Below are positions 49,700 through 58,512 of a stretch of 64,000 nucleotides of DNA, one piece after another. This DNA is from Streptomyces xantholiticus (lineage in GTDB: Bacteria > Actinomycetota > Actinomycetes > Streptomycetales > Streptomycetaceae). How positions within the stretch are numbered: position 1 is the stretch's first letter; each line of letters starts with the position of its first letter. Position numbers and translations under genes: made by a program. The stretch lies in assembly GCF_014651015.1 (NCBI RefSeq), contig NZ_BMWB01000008.1:186001-250000 (forward strand), given 5' to 3'. The notes under the pieces were generated by a model. That model was not told the origin of the DNA and made no database searches. It saw nothing but the letters and a program-made list of their open reading frames with translations.

Positions 49700-50566
49700 C
49701 TAGTTCTTCTGGATCTGGTCGAAGCTCAGCTCGACCGGGGTCTCGCGGCCGAAGATCTCGACGAGGCCCTTGACCTTCTTCGAGTCGGCGTTGATCTCGT
49801 TGATCGTGGCCTGCAGCGTCGCGAACGGGCCGTCGGTGACGGTGACCGAGTCGCCGACCTCGAAGTCCAGCACCTGGACCTCGACCTTGCGGGCCGGAGC
49901 CGGCTTGCCCTCGGCCTCCGCGGCCTCGCGGGCGGCCTTCTCCTCGGCCTCGGGAGCGAGCATCTTGACGATCTCGTCCAGGGTCAGCGGGTACGGGTCG
50001 TAGGCGTTGCCCACGAAACCGGTGACGCCGGGGGTGTTGCGGACGACGCCCCAGGACTCGTTCGTCAGGTCCATGCGGACGAGCACGTAACCGGGCAGCT
50101 TGTTCTGCCGGACGTTCTTGCGCTCGCCGTTCTTGATCTGGACGATCTCTTCCTCGGGCACCTCGGCCTGGTAGATGAAGTCCTCGACGTTCAGCGAGAC
50201 GGCGCGCTGCTCCAAGTTGGCCTTCACGCGCTTCTCGTAGCCCGCGTAGGTGTGGATCACGTACCACTCGCCCGGGAGGCCGCGGAGCTCGTCGCGGAGG
50301 GCGGTGATCGGGTCGACGGGAGCCGCCGGCTCCTCCTCGGCCTCGGCCGGCTCCTGCGCGTCCGCGGACTCGCCGGTCTCGGCGGCCTCGTCGTCGTTCT
50401 CGACGTGCAGCGCCTCTTCCTCGGCCGGCTCGCCCGCCACGGAGTCGGCAACTTCGGCCTGGTCCGGCTCCACGGCGTCCGCCGCCTCGACGATGTCGAG
50501 CTCGTCCTCGGCGGACTCGAAGCTCTCGCCGGAACGGTCGGCGTCGTTCAGGTTCGGGTCAGACAC
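49700..50566 (-). CDS. nusG: Transcription termination/antitermination protein NusG
   Basis: 288 aa. About 90 acidic residues precede the NGN domain (GEWYVIHTYAGYEKRVKANLE, about 98-205), an actinobacterial extension. The KOW domain is at the C-terminus (VGDSVTVTDGPFATLQATI). It links RNA polymerase with Rho and with S10/the ribosome. GTG start at 50566, 73 nt after secE. Confidence 0.97.
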   Translation of the reverse strand: MSDPNLNDADRSGESFESAEDELDIVEAADAVEPDQAEVADSVAGEPAEEEALHVENDDEAAETGESADAQEPAEAEEEPAAPVDPITALRDELRGLPGEWYVIHTYAGYEKRVKANLEQRAVSLNVEDFIYQAEVPEEEIVQIKNGERKNVRQNKLPGYVLVRMDLTNESWGVVRNTPGVTGFVGNAYDPYPLTLDEIVKMLAPEAEEKAAREAAEAEGKPAPARKVEVQVLDFEVGDSVTVTDGPFATLQATINEINADSKKVKGLVEIFGRETPVELSFDQIQKN

Positions 50567-50639
50567 GGTGGCTGCTTCTTCCTGGATACAGATGGGTGGA
50601 ACATGCGAAAGGGGCGCCGAGTCCGGCGCCCTCCGCGGA

Positions 50640-50927
50640 TCAGCCGAAGACGTACTTGACGGCTTCCTGGAAGCCGAAGTCGAGCGCGAGCACGATGCCG
50701 ATCATGATCACAACGAAGATGATCACCACTGTGGTGTACGTCGTCAGCTGATTACGAGTCGGCCAGACGACCTTGCGCAGCTCGGCGACGATCTGGCGGT
50801 AGAAGAGACCGAGGCGACCGAGCGGGCCCTTCTTGCCCCGCTTGCCACCCTTGCGGTTCTTCTTCTTCGACTCGGGAGTCTCATCCTCGGCATCAGGCAT
50901 GTCGATGGAGCCTACGGCGTCCGTCAC
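50640..50927 (-). CDS. secE: Preprotein translocase subunit SecE
   Basis: A 95-aa short SecE with one C-terminal transmembrane helix (about 66-86). It has the conserved amphipathic FYRQIVAELRKVVWPTRNQL segment that clamps SecY. The N-terminus is acidic, then Lys/Gly-rich. GTG start at 50927. Co-directional with nusG and tRNA-Trp. Confidence 0.96.
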   Translation of the reverse strand: MTDAVGSIDMPDAEDETPESKKKNRKGGKRGKKGPLGRLGLFYRQIVAELRKVVWPTRNQLTTYTTVVIIFVVIMIGIVLALDFGFQEAVKYVFG

Positions 50928-51033
50928 GATCTCTCACCTGATCCCGGGTCGTGGCCGTGCCGCGCCCGGATGAGCCGCACGGCGGTGCATAGAAGTACGT
51001 ACATGCGCACACAGTCTGGCGAAGTGTGTGTAG

Positions 51034-51106
51034 CAGGGCCGGAGGGACTTGAACCCCCAACCGCTGGTTTTGGAGACCAGTGCTCTACCAATTGAGCTAC
51101 GACCCT
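51034..51106 (-). tRNA. tRNA-Trp (CCA)
   Basis: A 73-nt tRNA with a 7-bp acceptor stem (one G-U), D-arm TAGCTCAATTGGTAGAGC, anticodon loop CTCCAAA reading CCA, and T-loop GGTTCAAGTCC. The 3' CCA is not encoded. Its place upstream of secE-nusG is typical of many bacteria. Confidence 0.97.
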
Positions 51107-51118
51107 TTGTGGATCCCC

Positions 51119-51147
51119 AACCTACCGCATCCGCCCGGATGCACTAA
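51119..51147 (-). promoter_or_regulatory. Probable promoter of tRNA-Trp
   Basis: A TAGGTT -10 (51124-51119) matches TAGRNT exactly, with a partial -35 TTAGTG 17 bp upstream. A start a few nt before the mature tRNA would follow. Confidence 0.5.
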
Positions 51148-51333
51148 GTGCCCGGCTCGGACGTGGCTGATGAGGGCCAACAGCCAGTGAGTGTACGTGT
51201 TCCCAGGCCCGGCGTCGAACACAAAGCCCCGCCGTCCGTTTCCGACCGGCCCGGCCGCCCATCGTTGACCGGTTCTGTCCGCTACTCGAAACCTGTGTGC
51301 CGCCTCTGTTTGCGGTCTGCGAGCATGGGCCGC

Positions 51334-52560
51334 ATGAGCGCTGCAACCCCTCCCACCGAGCGCCGGGTCTCCGCGCGCATCGGCGCGATCTCCGAGTCCG
51401 CGACCCTCGCCGTCGACGCCAAGGCCAAGGCCCTCAAGGCCGCAGGGCGTCCGGTGATCGGCTTCGGCGCCGGCGAGCCCGACTTCCCGACGCCCGGCTA
51501 CATCGTCGAGGCGGCCGTCGAGGCGTGCCGCAACCCGAAGTACCACCGCTACACCCCGGCCGGCGGTCTGCCCGAGCTGAAGAAGGCCATTGCGGAGAAG
51601 ACGCTCCGCGACTCCGGCTACGAGGTGGACCCGGCCCAGATCCTGGTGACCAACGGCGGCAAGCAGGCGATCTACGAGGCGTTCGCCGCGATCCTCGACC
51701 CGGGTGACGAGGTCATCGTCCCGGCTCCGTACTGGACCACCTACCCCGAGTCGATCCGGCTTGCGGGCGGTGTCCCCGTCGATGTCGTGGCCGACGAGAC
51801 CACCGGCTACCGCGTCTCCGTGGAGCAGCTGGAGGCGGCGCGCACGGAGAAGACCAAGGTCGTCCTCTTCGTCTCGCCGTCCAACCCGACCGGCGCCGTC
51901 TACAGCGAGGCCGACGCCCGCGCGATCGGCGAGTGGGCCGCCGAGCACGGTCTGTGGGTGCTGACCGACGAGATCTACGAGCACCTGGTCTACGGCGACG
52001 CGAGGTTCACCTCGCTGCCCACCCTCGTCCCGGCGCTGCGCGAGAAGTGCATCGTGGTCAACGGCGTCGCCAAGACGTACGCCATGACCGGCTGGCGCGT
52101 GGGGTGGATCATCGGCCCGAAGGACGTCGTCAAGGCCGCGACCAACCTGCAGTCGCACGCCACGTCGAACGTCTCCAACGTGGCGCAGGTCGCCGCCTTG
52201 GCCGCCGTCTCGGGCAACCTGGACGCCGTGGCCGAGATGCGTGAGGCCTTCGACCGCCGGCGCCAAACGATCGTGCGAATGCTGAACGAGATCGACGGTG
52301 TGGTCTGCCCGACCCCCGAGGGCGCGTTCTACGCATACCCGTCGGTGAAGGGCCTGCTGGGCAAGGAGATCCGCGGACAGCGTCCGCAGTCCTCCGTGGA
52401 GCTCGCGGCCCTGATCCTCGACGAGGTCGAGGTGGCCGTCGTGCCCGGTGAGGCCTTCGGCACGCCGGGCTATCTGCGCCTCTCGTACGCGCTGGGCGAC
52501 GAGGACCTGGTCGAGGGCGTGTCCCGGATCCAGAAGCTGCTGGCCGAGGCGAAGGCCTAG
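51334..52560 (+). CDS. aspC: Pyridoxal-phosphate aspartate aminotransferase
   Basis: A 408-aa class I aminotransferase of the thermophile-type AspC group (ATA family I-beta). GAGEPDFPTP binds the substrate side. SPSNPTGAVY and TDEIYEHLVYG carry the Asn and Asp/Tyr cofactor contacts. Lys247 in NGVAKTYAMTGWRVGW should form the Schiff base. I chose ATG 51334; ATG 51325 is in frame. It is divergent from tRNA-Trp. The neighbours suggest no operon. Confidence 0.93.
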   Translation: MSAATPPTERRVSARIGAISESATLAVDAKAKALKAAGRPVIGFGAGEPDFPTPGYIVEAAVEACRNPKYHRYTPAGGLPELKKAIAEKTLRDSGYEVDPAQILVTNGGKQAIYEAFAAILDPGDEVIVPAPYWTTYPESIRLAGGVPVDVVADETTGYRVSVEQLEAARTEKTKVVLFVSPSNPTGAVYSEADARAIGEWAAEHGLWVLTDEIYEHLVYGDARFTSLPTLVPALREKCIVVNGVAKTYAMTGWRVGWIIGPKDVVKAATNLQSHATSNVSNVAQVAALAAVSGNLDAVAEMREAFDRRRQTIVRMLNEIDGVVCPTPEGAFYAYPSVKGLLGKEIRGQRPQSSVELAALILDEVEVAVVPGEAFGTPGYLRLSYALGDEDLVEGVSRIQKLLAEAKA

Positions 52561-52580
52561 AGCCGCCGGCGCACTCGATC

Positions 52581-52617
52581 GAGCGGCGTCCGTCCCTGAC
52601 CGGGGCGGGCGCCGCTC
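52581..52617 (+). terminator. Terminator after aspC
   Basis: An 8-bp GAGCGGCG/CGCCGCTC stem around a GC-rich inner pairing, 20 bp after the aspC stop. Confidence 0.65.
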
Positions 52618-52709
52618 AGGCGTTTGCGCAGGCCGTTCCTTCGTCCGGACAAGAACCCGATCGTGGAAACCCCCTGTCGGGCGGCGGCCACCTGGGGCAG
52701 GATCACTCA

Positions 52710-53771
52710 ATGCCGTCCTCTTCAGGGGAACACCCCCCCAACCCCCCGTACGTACGAGACGTCAGCCTGCTGCCGAAAGCCCATCTGCACCTGCACTTCA
52801 CCGGGTCGATGCGGCACACCACCCTGCTGGAGCTCGCCGACAAGCACGGCGTGCACCTCCCCGAGGCGCTGACCGGGGCCGAGCCCCCGAAGCTGCGGGC
52901 CACGGACGAGCGGGGCTGGTTCCGCTTCCAGCGGCTGTACGACATGGCCCGCTCCTGCCTGCGTGACGCGGAGGACATCCAGCGGCTGGTGCGCGAGGCG
53001 GCCGAGGAGGAGATCAAGGACGGCTCGGGCTGGCTGGAGATCCAGGTCGACCCGACGTCGTACGCACCACGGCTCGGTGGGCTGATCCCGGCCCTGGAGA
53101 TCATCCTCGACGCGGTGGACACCGCGTCGAGGGAGACCGGGCTCGGGATGCGTGTCCTGATCGCGGCGAACCGGATGAAGCACCCGCTGGACGCCCGTAC
53201 CCTGGCCCGGCTCGCGGTCCGCTACGCGGACCGGGGCATCGTCGGATTCGGGCTCTCCAACGACGAACGGCGCGGCATGGCACGGGACTTCGACCGCGCG
53301 TTCGCCATCGCGCGGGAGGGCGGCCTGCTGGCGGCTCCGCACGGCGGCGAACTGACCGGCCCCGCGTCCGTACGGGACTGCCTGGACGACCTGCGTGCCT
53401 CCCGGATCGGCCACGGCGTACGGGCCGCGGAGGACCCGCGTCTGCTGCGCAAGCTCGCCGAGAAGGGCATCACCTGCGAGGTGTGCCCCACGTCGAACGT
53501 TGCGCTCGGGGTGTACGAGAAGCCGGAGGACGTGCCACTGCGAACGCTGTACGAGGCCGGCGTCCCGATGGCCCTCGGCGCCGACGATCCCCTGCTCTTC
53601 GGCTCCCGGCTGGCGGCACAGTACGAGCTCGCCCGCCGCCACCACGGCTTCACGGACGCGGAACTCGCGGACCTTGCCCGCCAGTCGGTGCGGGGTTCCG
53701 CGGCGCCGGAGGAGACCAAGGAGAAGCTGCTCGCCGGGATCGACGATTGGCTGACCGGGCCGGCGGCCTGA
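52710..53771 (+). CDS. add: Adenosine deaminase family protein
   Basis: 353 aa. ADA-type metal motif HLH at 27-29 in KAHLHLHFTGS (the usual LDG is FTG here). The catalytic Glu follows HGGE, a metal His is in RIGHGV, and the paired Asp motif is GADDPLLF. It most likely hydrolyses adenosine or a related adenine nucleoside; exact specificity is not clear. The ATG at 52710 follows CAGGAT after 6 nt, so the mRNA may be leaderless. It stands alone between aspC and murB. Confidence 0.8.
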   Translation: MPSSSGEHPPNPPYVRDVSLLPKAHLHLHFTGSMRHTTLLELADKHGVHLPEALTGAEPPKLRATDERGWFRFQRLYDMARSCLRDAEDIQRLVREAAEEEIKDGSGWLEIQVDPTSYAPRLGGLIPALEIILDAVDTASRETGLGMRVLIAANRMKHPLDARTLARLAVRYADRGIVGFGLSNDERRGMARDFDRAFAIAREGGLLAAPHGGELTGPASVRDCLDDLRASRIGHGVRAAEDPRLLRKLAEKGITCEVCPTSNVALGVYEKPEDVPLRTLYEAGVPMALGADDPLLFGSRLAAQYELARRHHGFTDAELADLARQSVRGSAAPEETKEKLLAGIDDWLTGPAA

Positions 53772-53781
53772 AGGCTCCTGT

Positions 53782-53964
53782 TCAGCGCGGGTCGTCGGCG
53801 ACGGCGACACCCCGCAGCAGGGTGCGGGCGGCGGCCGCGAAGGTGTCGAGAGGCTGCGACGGCTTGCGGCGCAGCGCCCGGTCGATCGGGCGGGCCGACG
53901 TGGCGCACGCGATGCTTTCGATGACCCACGACCCCGCGACGCCCGAACAGGGCTTGGGCGTCGC
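53782..53964 (-). pseudogene. Possible gene remnant, TetR C-terminus-like
   Basis: An open minus-strand frame of about 60 codons ends at 53782 (reads PLDTFAAAARTLLRGVAVADDPR near its end) with Streptomyces-like codon use. It has no start codon and an in-frame stop at 53967-53965. The ending resembles the last helix of TetR-family regulators. This may be the remnant of a lost gene between add and murB. Confidence 0.3.
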
Positions 53965-53979
53965 CTATCGAGGCAGGCG

Positions 53980-55035
53980 CTACAGGCTGACGCCGACCGT
54001 CACCGGCTCGTTGACCAGCGTCACGCCGAACGCGTCGCGCACCCCTGCCACAACCTCACGCGCCAGGGCCAGCAGGTCCTCGGTGGTGGCCTCTCCACGG
54101 TTGGTGAGGGCCAGCGTGTGCTTGGTCGAGATCCGGGCCGGCCCGGAGCCGTAGCCCTTGGTGAAGCCGGCCTTGTCGATCAGCCAGGCGGCAGAGGTCT
54201 TGGTGCGGCCGTCGCCGGCGGGATAGGCGGGCGGGGCGACCCCGTCGCCGAGCCGGTCGCGTACGCGGGTGAGGAAGGTCTCGTACTCGGCCGCGGTGAG
54301 GATCGGGTTGGTGAAGAAGGACCCGGCCGACCAGGTGTCGTGGTCGTCGGCGTCCAGGACCATGCCCTTGCCCGCGCGCAGCCCGAGCACGGTCTCGCGG
54401 GCGGTTGCGGCCGGGACGCGCTCCCCCACCTCGACCCCGAGGGCACGGGCCGTCTCCGCGTACCTCACGGGGGCGGACAGGCCGCCCGCGTCCTCCAGCC
54501 GGAAGCGGACGCGCAGCACGACGTAACGGTCGGGGTCCCGCTTGAAACGGCTGTCACGGTAGGCGAAGCCGCAGTCGGCGTTCGCCAGGACGACCACCTC
54601 ACCGCTGCGGCGGTCGTACGCGACGACCTCCGTGATCGTCGACGAGACCTCCTGGCCGTAGGCGCCGACGTTCTGGATGGGGGTCGCACCCGCGGAGCCG
54701 GGGATGCCGGCGAGGCATTCGACGCCGGCGAGGCCGGCTTCGACGGTACGGGCGACGGCGTCGCTCCACGTCTCCCCGGCAGCCAGCTCCAGGCTGGTCC
54801 CGCTCAGCTCGTAACCGCGGGTCGCGAGGCGCAGTGCGGTGCCGTCGAAGCCCTTGTCGCCGATGACCAGGTTGCTGCCGCCGCCGATGATCAGCAGCGG
54901 CGCGCCGGCCTCGTCCGCCTCGCGCACGGCGGCGATCACCTCGTCGTCGGTGGTGGCCACCAGGAGGCGGGTCGCGGGGCCCCCGAGCCGGAAGGTGGTC
55001 AGGGGGGCGAGGGGGGCGTCGTGAAGTTCCTGCAC
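53980..55035 (-). CDS. murB: UDP-N-acetylenolpyruvoylglucosamine reductase
   Basis: A 351-aa FAD enzyme that makes UDP-MurNAc. FAD-binding GGGSN at 51-55, IPGSAGATPIQNVGAYGQE at 111-129, and SAGSFFTNP with the proton-donor Ser239. Type I MurB. The GTG start at 55035 has TACCCT exactly 7 nt upstream and no Shine-Dalgarno, so a leaderless mRNA is possible. It lies 12 nt after the MFS-gene terminator. Confidence 0.96.
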   Translation of the reverse strand: MQELHDAPLAPLTTFRLGGPATRLLVATTDDEVIAAVREADEAGAPLLIIGGGSNLVIGDKGFDGTALRLATRGYELSGTSLELAAGETWSDAVARTVEAGLAGVECLAGIPGSAGATPIQNVGAYGQEVSSTITEVVAYDRRSGEVVVLANADCGFAYRDSRFKRDPDRYVVLRVRFRLEDAGGLSAPVRYAETARALGVEVGERVPAATARETVLGLRAGKGMVLDADDHDTWSAGSFFTNPILTAAEYETFLTRVRDRLGDGVAPPAYPAGDGRTKTSAAWLIDKAGFTKGYGSGPARISTKHTLALTNRGEATTEDLLALAREVVAGVRDAFGVTLVNEPVTVGVSL

Positions 55036-55042
55036 GGGGACA

Positions 55043-55048
55043 AGGGTA
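55043..55048 (-). promoter_or_regulatory. Candidate -10 box for leaderless murB
   Basis: TACCCT on the minus strand, 7 nt before the GTG start. The -35 region is poor and overlaps the upstream terminator stem, so this is tentative. Confidence 0.4.
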
Positions 55049-55088
55049 CGGTCCGTGGCCCTGCCGCTCGGGCGGGGCCACGGACCGT
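55048..55088 (-). terminator. Terminator after the MFS gene
   Basis: A perfect 13-bp stem (ACGGTCCGTGGCC and complement) 13 bp after the MFS stop and just before murB. Confidence 0.8.
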
Positions 55089-55101
55089 GAGAAAGACCGG
55101 G

Positions 55102-56568
55102 TCAGACCGCGACCGGCGCGCGGTCGTCGTCGGCCCCGGTGTGGGCGGCGGCCGCCGGCTCGATCACGGGACCGCGCGGTGGGGTGCCCCTCTTGTGGAT
55201 CAGCAGCGCGACCAGGGCGGCGAGGGCGAGCACCCCGGCGCCGATCCAGACCGCGGGGACCGTGCCGTCGGAGAAGGCCTGCGGCGACTCGTAGCCGCCC
55301 CGGGCCGCGAAGACCGCACCGAGCACCGCGATCCCGAGGGCGCCGCCGACTTCGCGGAGGGCGTTGTTCGCCCCGGAGGCGATGCCCTGTTCCGAGGAAC
55401 GGACGCTGGACATGACCACACTGGCGGCGGGCGCGAAGTAGAGCGCCATGCCGACGCCGGTGATGACGAGCGCGGGCAGCAGCTGGGCCGCGTACGAGAC
55501 TCCCGGTTCGAGGACTAGCGCGAAGAGCGCAAGGCCGATCGCCTGGAGCGCCAGTCCGGTGGCGACCACCGGGCGTCCGCCGATCCGGTCGGAGAGGATG
55601 CCGGCGACCGGGGCGACGAGCAGCGACATGCCGGTCCAGGGGAGCATCCGCAGCCCCGCCTCGGTCGGCGAGTAGCCGGCGACGCCCTGGAGGAACTGGC
55701 TGATCAGGAAGATCGAACCGAACATCCCCAGGAACATCAGCAGACTCGCGATGTTGATGCCGAAGAAGGCGCGGCTGCGGAACAGGCTCATCGGCAGCAT
55801 CGGGTTCCTTGCGACGGAGCCGTGCCATGCGAAGGCCACCAGCAGCACGGTGCCAGCGATCAGGCAGAACAGTATCCGGGTGCTGGTCCAGCCGTCGCTG
55901 TTGCCGTTGACCAGCGCGTAGACGATACCGAAGAGGCCTCCGCTGACCAGGAGGGTGCCGGGGACGTCGAGCCGGGCGTTCGGGGCATAGGACTCGTGCA
56001 GACGCAACCGGGCGAGGGGAAGCAGCAGGAGGCCGATCGGTACGTTCAGCCAGAAGATCCACTGCCAGGAGATGTGCTCGGTGAGGCTGCCGCCGATGAG
56101 CGGGCCGGTGGCGACGGCGACGCCGGTCAGGGCGCTGAAGATGCCGAGCATGGCGCCACGGCGTGCGGCCGGGACGGCGGCGGTGAGCAGGGTCAGCGTG
56201 AGCGGCATCATGATCGCCGCGCCGACGCCCTGGACGGCGCGGGCCGCGATGAGGGCGTCGATACCGGTCGCGAAGGCAGCAGCGGCGGACGCTCCGGTGA
56301 AGACCGCCAGGCCCACGATGAACAGCCTGCGGCGGCCGAAGCGGTCACCGAGCGCCGCGCCGAACATCAGCAGCACGGCGAACGTGAGCGTGTACGCGCT
56401 CACCGTCCACTCCAGGTCCTCCAGGGCCCCGCCGAGGTCCTCGCGGATGGAAGGCAGGGCGGTGGTGACGACGAGGTTGTCGAGGGCCGCCATGAAACCG
56501 GCGACGCTGGTGATGGCGAGGGTCCAGACGGCGCCGGGGCGCCGTCCGGGCTGCTGGTTCTGGTTCAC
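55102..56568 (-). CDS. MFS multidrug exporter, DHA2 (14-TMS) type
   Basis: A 488-aa drug:H+ antiporter-type protein with about 14 transmembrane helices. Motif A GALGDRFGRRR is in loop 2-3, the family motif LDNLVVTTALPSIRED in helix 1, and the antiporter motif GVAVATGPLIGG in helix 5. The C-terminus is cytoplasmic. It lies 80 bp downstream of a TetR gene on the same strand, with an inverted repeat just before its start. That fits drug-inducible efflux. The substrate is unknown. Confidence 0.88.
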   Translation of the reverse strand: MNQNQQPGRRPGAVWTLAITSVAGFMAALDNLVVTTALPSIREDLGGALEDLEWTVSAYTLTFAVLLMFGAALGDRFGRRRLFIVGLAVFTGASAAAAFATGIDALIAARAVQGVGAAIMMPLTLTLLTAAVPAARRGAMLGIFSALTGVAVATGPLIGGSLTEHISWQWIFWLNVPIGLLLLPLARLRLHESYAPNARLDVPGTLLVSGGLFGIVYALVNGNSDGWTSTRILFCLIAGTVLLVAFAWHGSVARNPMLPMSLFRSRAFFGINIASLLMFLGMFGSIFLISQFLQGVAGYSPTEAGLRMLPWTGMSLLVAPVAGILSDRIGGRPVVATGLALQAIGLALFALVLEPGVSYAAQLLPALVITGVGMALYFAPAASVVMSSVRSSEQGIASGANNALREVGGALGIAVLGAVFAARGGYESPQAFSDGTVPAVWIGAGVLALAALVALLIHKRGTPPRGPVIEPAAAAHTGADDDRAPVAV

Positions 56569-56582
56569 TGCTCCCCCAGGGG

Positions 56583-56602
56583 GTTAGTTATTGATGACTA
56601 AC
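56583..56602 (-). promoter_or_regulatory. Putative TetR operator upstream of the MFS gene
   Basis: The inverted repeat GTTAGT-N8-ACTAAC lies 15 bp before the MFS start. Its half-sites recur in front of the TetR gene (57192-57216). Confidence 0.6.
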
Positions 56603-56648
56603 TTTTGCGGGCGTAGAAACACACCGGACCGCCTTCATGAATCCACGC

Positions 56649-57188
56649 TCACTCCTCGAAGCTGGACCAGATGCGGTGCTCGGCGGGAAAACCGAGCGAG
56701 ACAAGGACGTTGATGAGCATGCCGTAGGCGAGGAAGGTCGTGGTCTCGCCGATATCGGCGCCCAGGTGGAGATGGACGTCGTCCCACAGCTCCAGCCAGC
56801 CGGCTCGCACCTGCTTGCCGAACTCGTGGTCGCCCGCCGCCTCGGCGGCCGCCACCGCGACGTACATCTGCATCTGCATCAGCAGCTTCTCGGGGTCGTC
56901 CGCGATGAGGCGCTGGTAGGCGGCGGCCATCGCATCGAGGGCCTCTTCACCCTCCAGTCCCTCGGCGGCCTCCCCGAAGACGTGCCGGGTGTCCGCGAGG
57001 CATCGCGCGGACGCCGCGAGGAAGATGGCCTGCTTGTTGGGGAAGAGGCGGAAGAGGTAGGGCTGCGAGACTCCGACACGCTTGGCGATGACCTCGGTGG
57101 AGGTGCCGTTGTAGCCGGCGCGGGCGAACTCGGTGATCGCCGCGCGAATCACGCTCTCGCGTCGCTCTTCTGCGCTCATCCTGACCAT
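56649..57188 (-). CDS. TetR family transcriptional regulator
   Basis: 179 aa. The N-terminal helix-turn-helix includes TEFARAGYNGTSTEVIAKRV and GVSQPYLFRLFPNKQAIF (about 18-55), followed by a helical ligand-binding domain. Start ATG/GTG at 57188. It precedes the MFS exporter, and both genes have matching operator-like repeats. It most likely represses itself and the exporter until a ligand binds. Confidence 0.88.
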   Translation of the reverse strand: MVRMSAEERRESVIRAAITEFARAGYNGTSTEVIAKRVGVSQPYLFRLFPNKQAIFLAASARCLADTRHVFGEAAEGLEGEEALDAMAAAYQRLIADDPEKLLMQMQMYVAVAAAEAAGDHEFGKQVRAGWLELWDDVHLHLGADIGETTTFLAYGMLINVLVSLGFPAEHRIWSSFEE

Positions 57189-57191
57189 GCG

Positions 57192-57216
57192 ACTAAGTTA
57201 TTGGCCAATCACTAAT
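57192..57216 (-). promoter_or_regulatory. Putative TetR autoregulatory operator
   Basis: Minus strand: TTAGT, AT, TTGGCCAAT, AACT: an imperfect palindrome centred on TTGGCCAA, 3 bp before the TetR start. It shares TTAGT and CAATAACT with the site at 56583-56602. Confidence 0.55.
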
Positions 57217-57310
57217 CAAGTCAAGGGGCCGGCGAGCGGAACCGGTCCGGCCGCGGTAAGGGGGCGCCCTCCCTGCATGCACGAGCGCCCCTTGCCGTTC
57301 CTCGCGCCCG

Positions 57311-57739
57311 TCAGGCGAGCTGAACCACCGCGCGCGACATGCCCAGCACCTTCTGGCCACCGCTGGTCGCGACGAGGTCCACGCGGACCCGGTTGTCGTC
57401 CAGCTTCGCCGCGACCTTGCCGCTCACCTCGATCAACGCACCCTTGTCGTCGTTGGGGACGACGACGGGCTTGGTGAAGCGCACCCCGTACTCGACGACC
57501 GCACCCGGGTCGCCCACCCAGTCGGTCACGACCCGGGCAGCCTCAGCCATGGTGAACATGCCGTGTGCGATGACGTCCGGCAGCCCGACCTCGGTGGCGA
57601 ACTTCTCGTTCCAGTGGATCGGGTTGAAGTCACCGGACGCGCCCGCGTACCGCACCAGCGTGGCGCGCGTCACGGTGAAGTTCTGCGCCGGGAGTTCGGT
57701 GCCGACCTCGACGTCCACGTAAGAGATCTTCGCTGTCAT
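57311..57739 (-). CDS. MaoC-like (R)-hydroxyacyl dehydratase, HadB-type
   Basis: 142 aa, single hot-dog fold. The hydratase motif is GDFNPIHWNEKFA (Asp and His about 36-41), with VIAHGMFTMA behind it. Its start shares a base with the stop of the upstream partner, so the two are likely made together as a heterodimer. They resemble the mycobacterial HadA/HadB pair of fatty-acid elongation. The true substrate is not known. Confidence 0.82.
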   Translation of the reverse strand: MTAKISYVDVEVGTELPAQNFTVTRATLVRYAGASGDFNPIHWNEKFATEVGLPDVIAHGMFTMAEAARVVTDWVGDPGAVVEYGVRFTKPVVVPNDDKGALIEVSGKVAAKLDDNRVRVDLVATSGGQKVLGMSRAVVQLA

Positions 57740-58191
57740 CACGCCTCCTCGGCGGCGCGGGCCACCAGCTTCGTCCACGCGGTCACGACCAGTTCACCGC
57801 TCTCGTCGTGGACATCACCGCGGATGTCCAGGATGTCGTTGCCCGCGAGGGACTTGACGGTCTCGATCGTGGAGGTGACCGTCAGCCGGTCGCCCGCCCG
57901 CACCGGCCGCCGGTAGGCGAACTTCTGGTCGCCGTGCACCACGCGGCTGTAGTCCAGCCCCAACTGCGGGTCCTGGACGACCTGCTCGGCGGCCTTGAAC
58001 GTGATCGCGAAGGCGAAGGTCAAAGGAGCGATCACGTCGGAGTGACCGAAAGCACGGGCCGCCTCCCGGTCCGTGTAGGCGGGATTCGCGTCCCCCACCG
58101 CCGCGGCGAACTCTCGGATCTTCTCCCGGCCCACCTCGTACGGCGCGGTGGGCGGATAGGTCCGCCCCACGAACGACTGGTCGAGCGCCAT
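57739..58191 (-). CDS. MaoC-like dehydratase N-terminal domain protein, HadA-type
   Basis: 150 aa. It carries the AAAVGDANPAYTDREAARAFG region and VIAPLTFAF, and lacks the strict Asp-x4-His dyad, as HadA-type stabilising subunits do. ATG at 58191. The TGATG junction couples it to the HadB-type gene. Together they form the distal part of the rpmG cluster, a common actinobacterial order. Confidence 0.82.
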   Translation of the reverse strand: MALDQSFVGRTYPPTAPYEVGREKIREFAAAVGDANPAYTDREAARAFGHSDVIAPLTFAFAITFKAAEQVVQDPQLGLDYSRVVHGDQKFAYRRPVRAGDRLTVTSTIETVKSLAGNDILDIRGDVHDESGELVVTAWTKLVARAAEEA

Positions 58192-58270
58192 GAACTGGCT
58201 CCCTCCTGATATTGATCACAACGTGCATGCCGGCGGGGCGACCTGATCGACGGCCCGCGACAAACGACAC

Positions 58271-58297
58271 GAGGCCGCCCCCAGCGGGGACGGCCTC
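58271..58297 (-). terminator. Terminator after rpmG
   Basis: A GAGGCCG/CGGCCTC stem with an inner CCCC/GGGG pairing, 16 bp after the rpmG stop. Confidence 0.7.
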
Positions 58298-58312
58298 GTA
58301 TACGAGCCTGAT

Positions 58313-58477
58313 TCAGCGAGTTTCGCGGTGCGCCGTGTGCGAGTTGCAGCGCGGGCAGTGCTTCTTCATCTCAAGACGGTCCGGGTTGTTACGCCGGTTC
58401 TTCTTGGTGATGTAGTTCCGCTCCTTGCACTCCACGCAGGCCAGCGTGATCTTCGGGCGGACGTCGGTGGCAGCCAC
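58313..58477 (-). CDS. rpmG: 50S ribosomal protein L33 (zinc-binding form)
   Basis: 54 aa. Cys14-x2-Cys17 and Cys41-x2-Cys44 form a zinc ribbon (C+ form). Begins [18 protein letters not shown] and ends [11 protein letters not shown] at 58477 with AAGGAG upstream; the frame to 58576 is not family-like. Confidence 0.96.
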
Positions 58478-58512
58478 GTGAGTGCTCCTTGGACGGACTA
58501 TGGACGGATGAA

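Noticed and set aside
51034..51106. tRNA-Trp considered as an integration site
   Set aside because: No direct repeat of its 3' end, integrase or foreign gene block was seen beside it. The same was found for tRNA-Met, -Thr and -Tyr.
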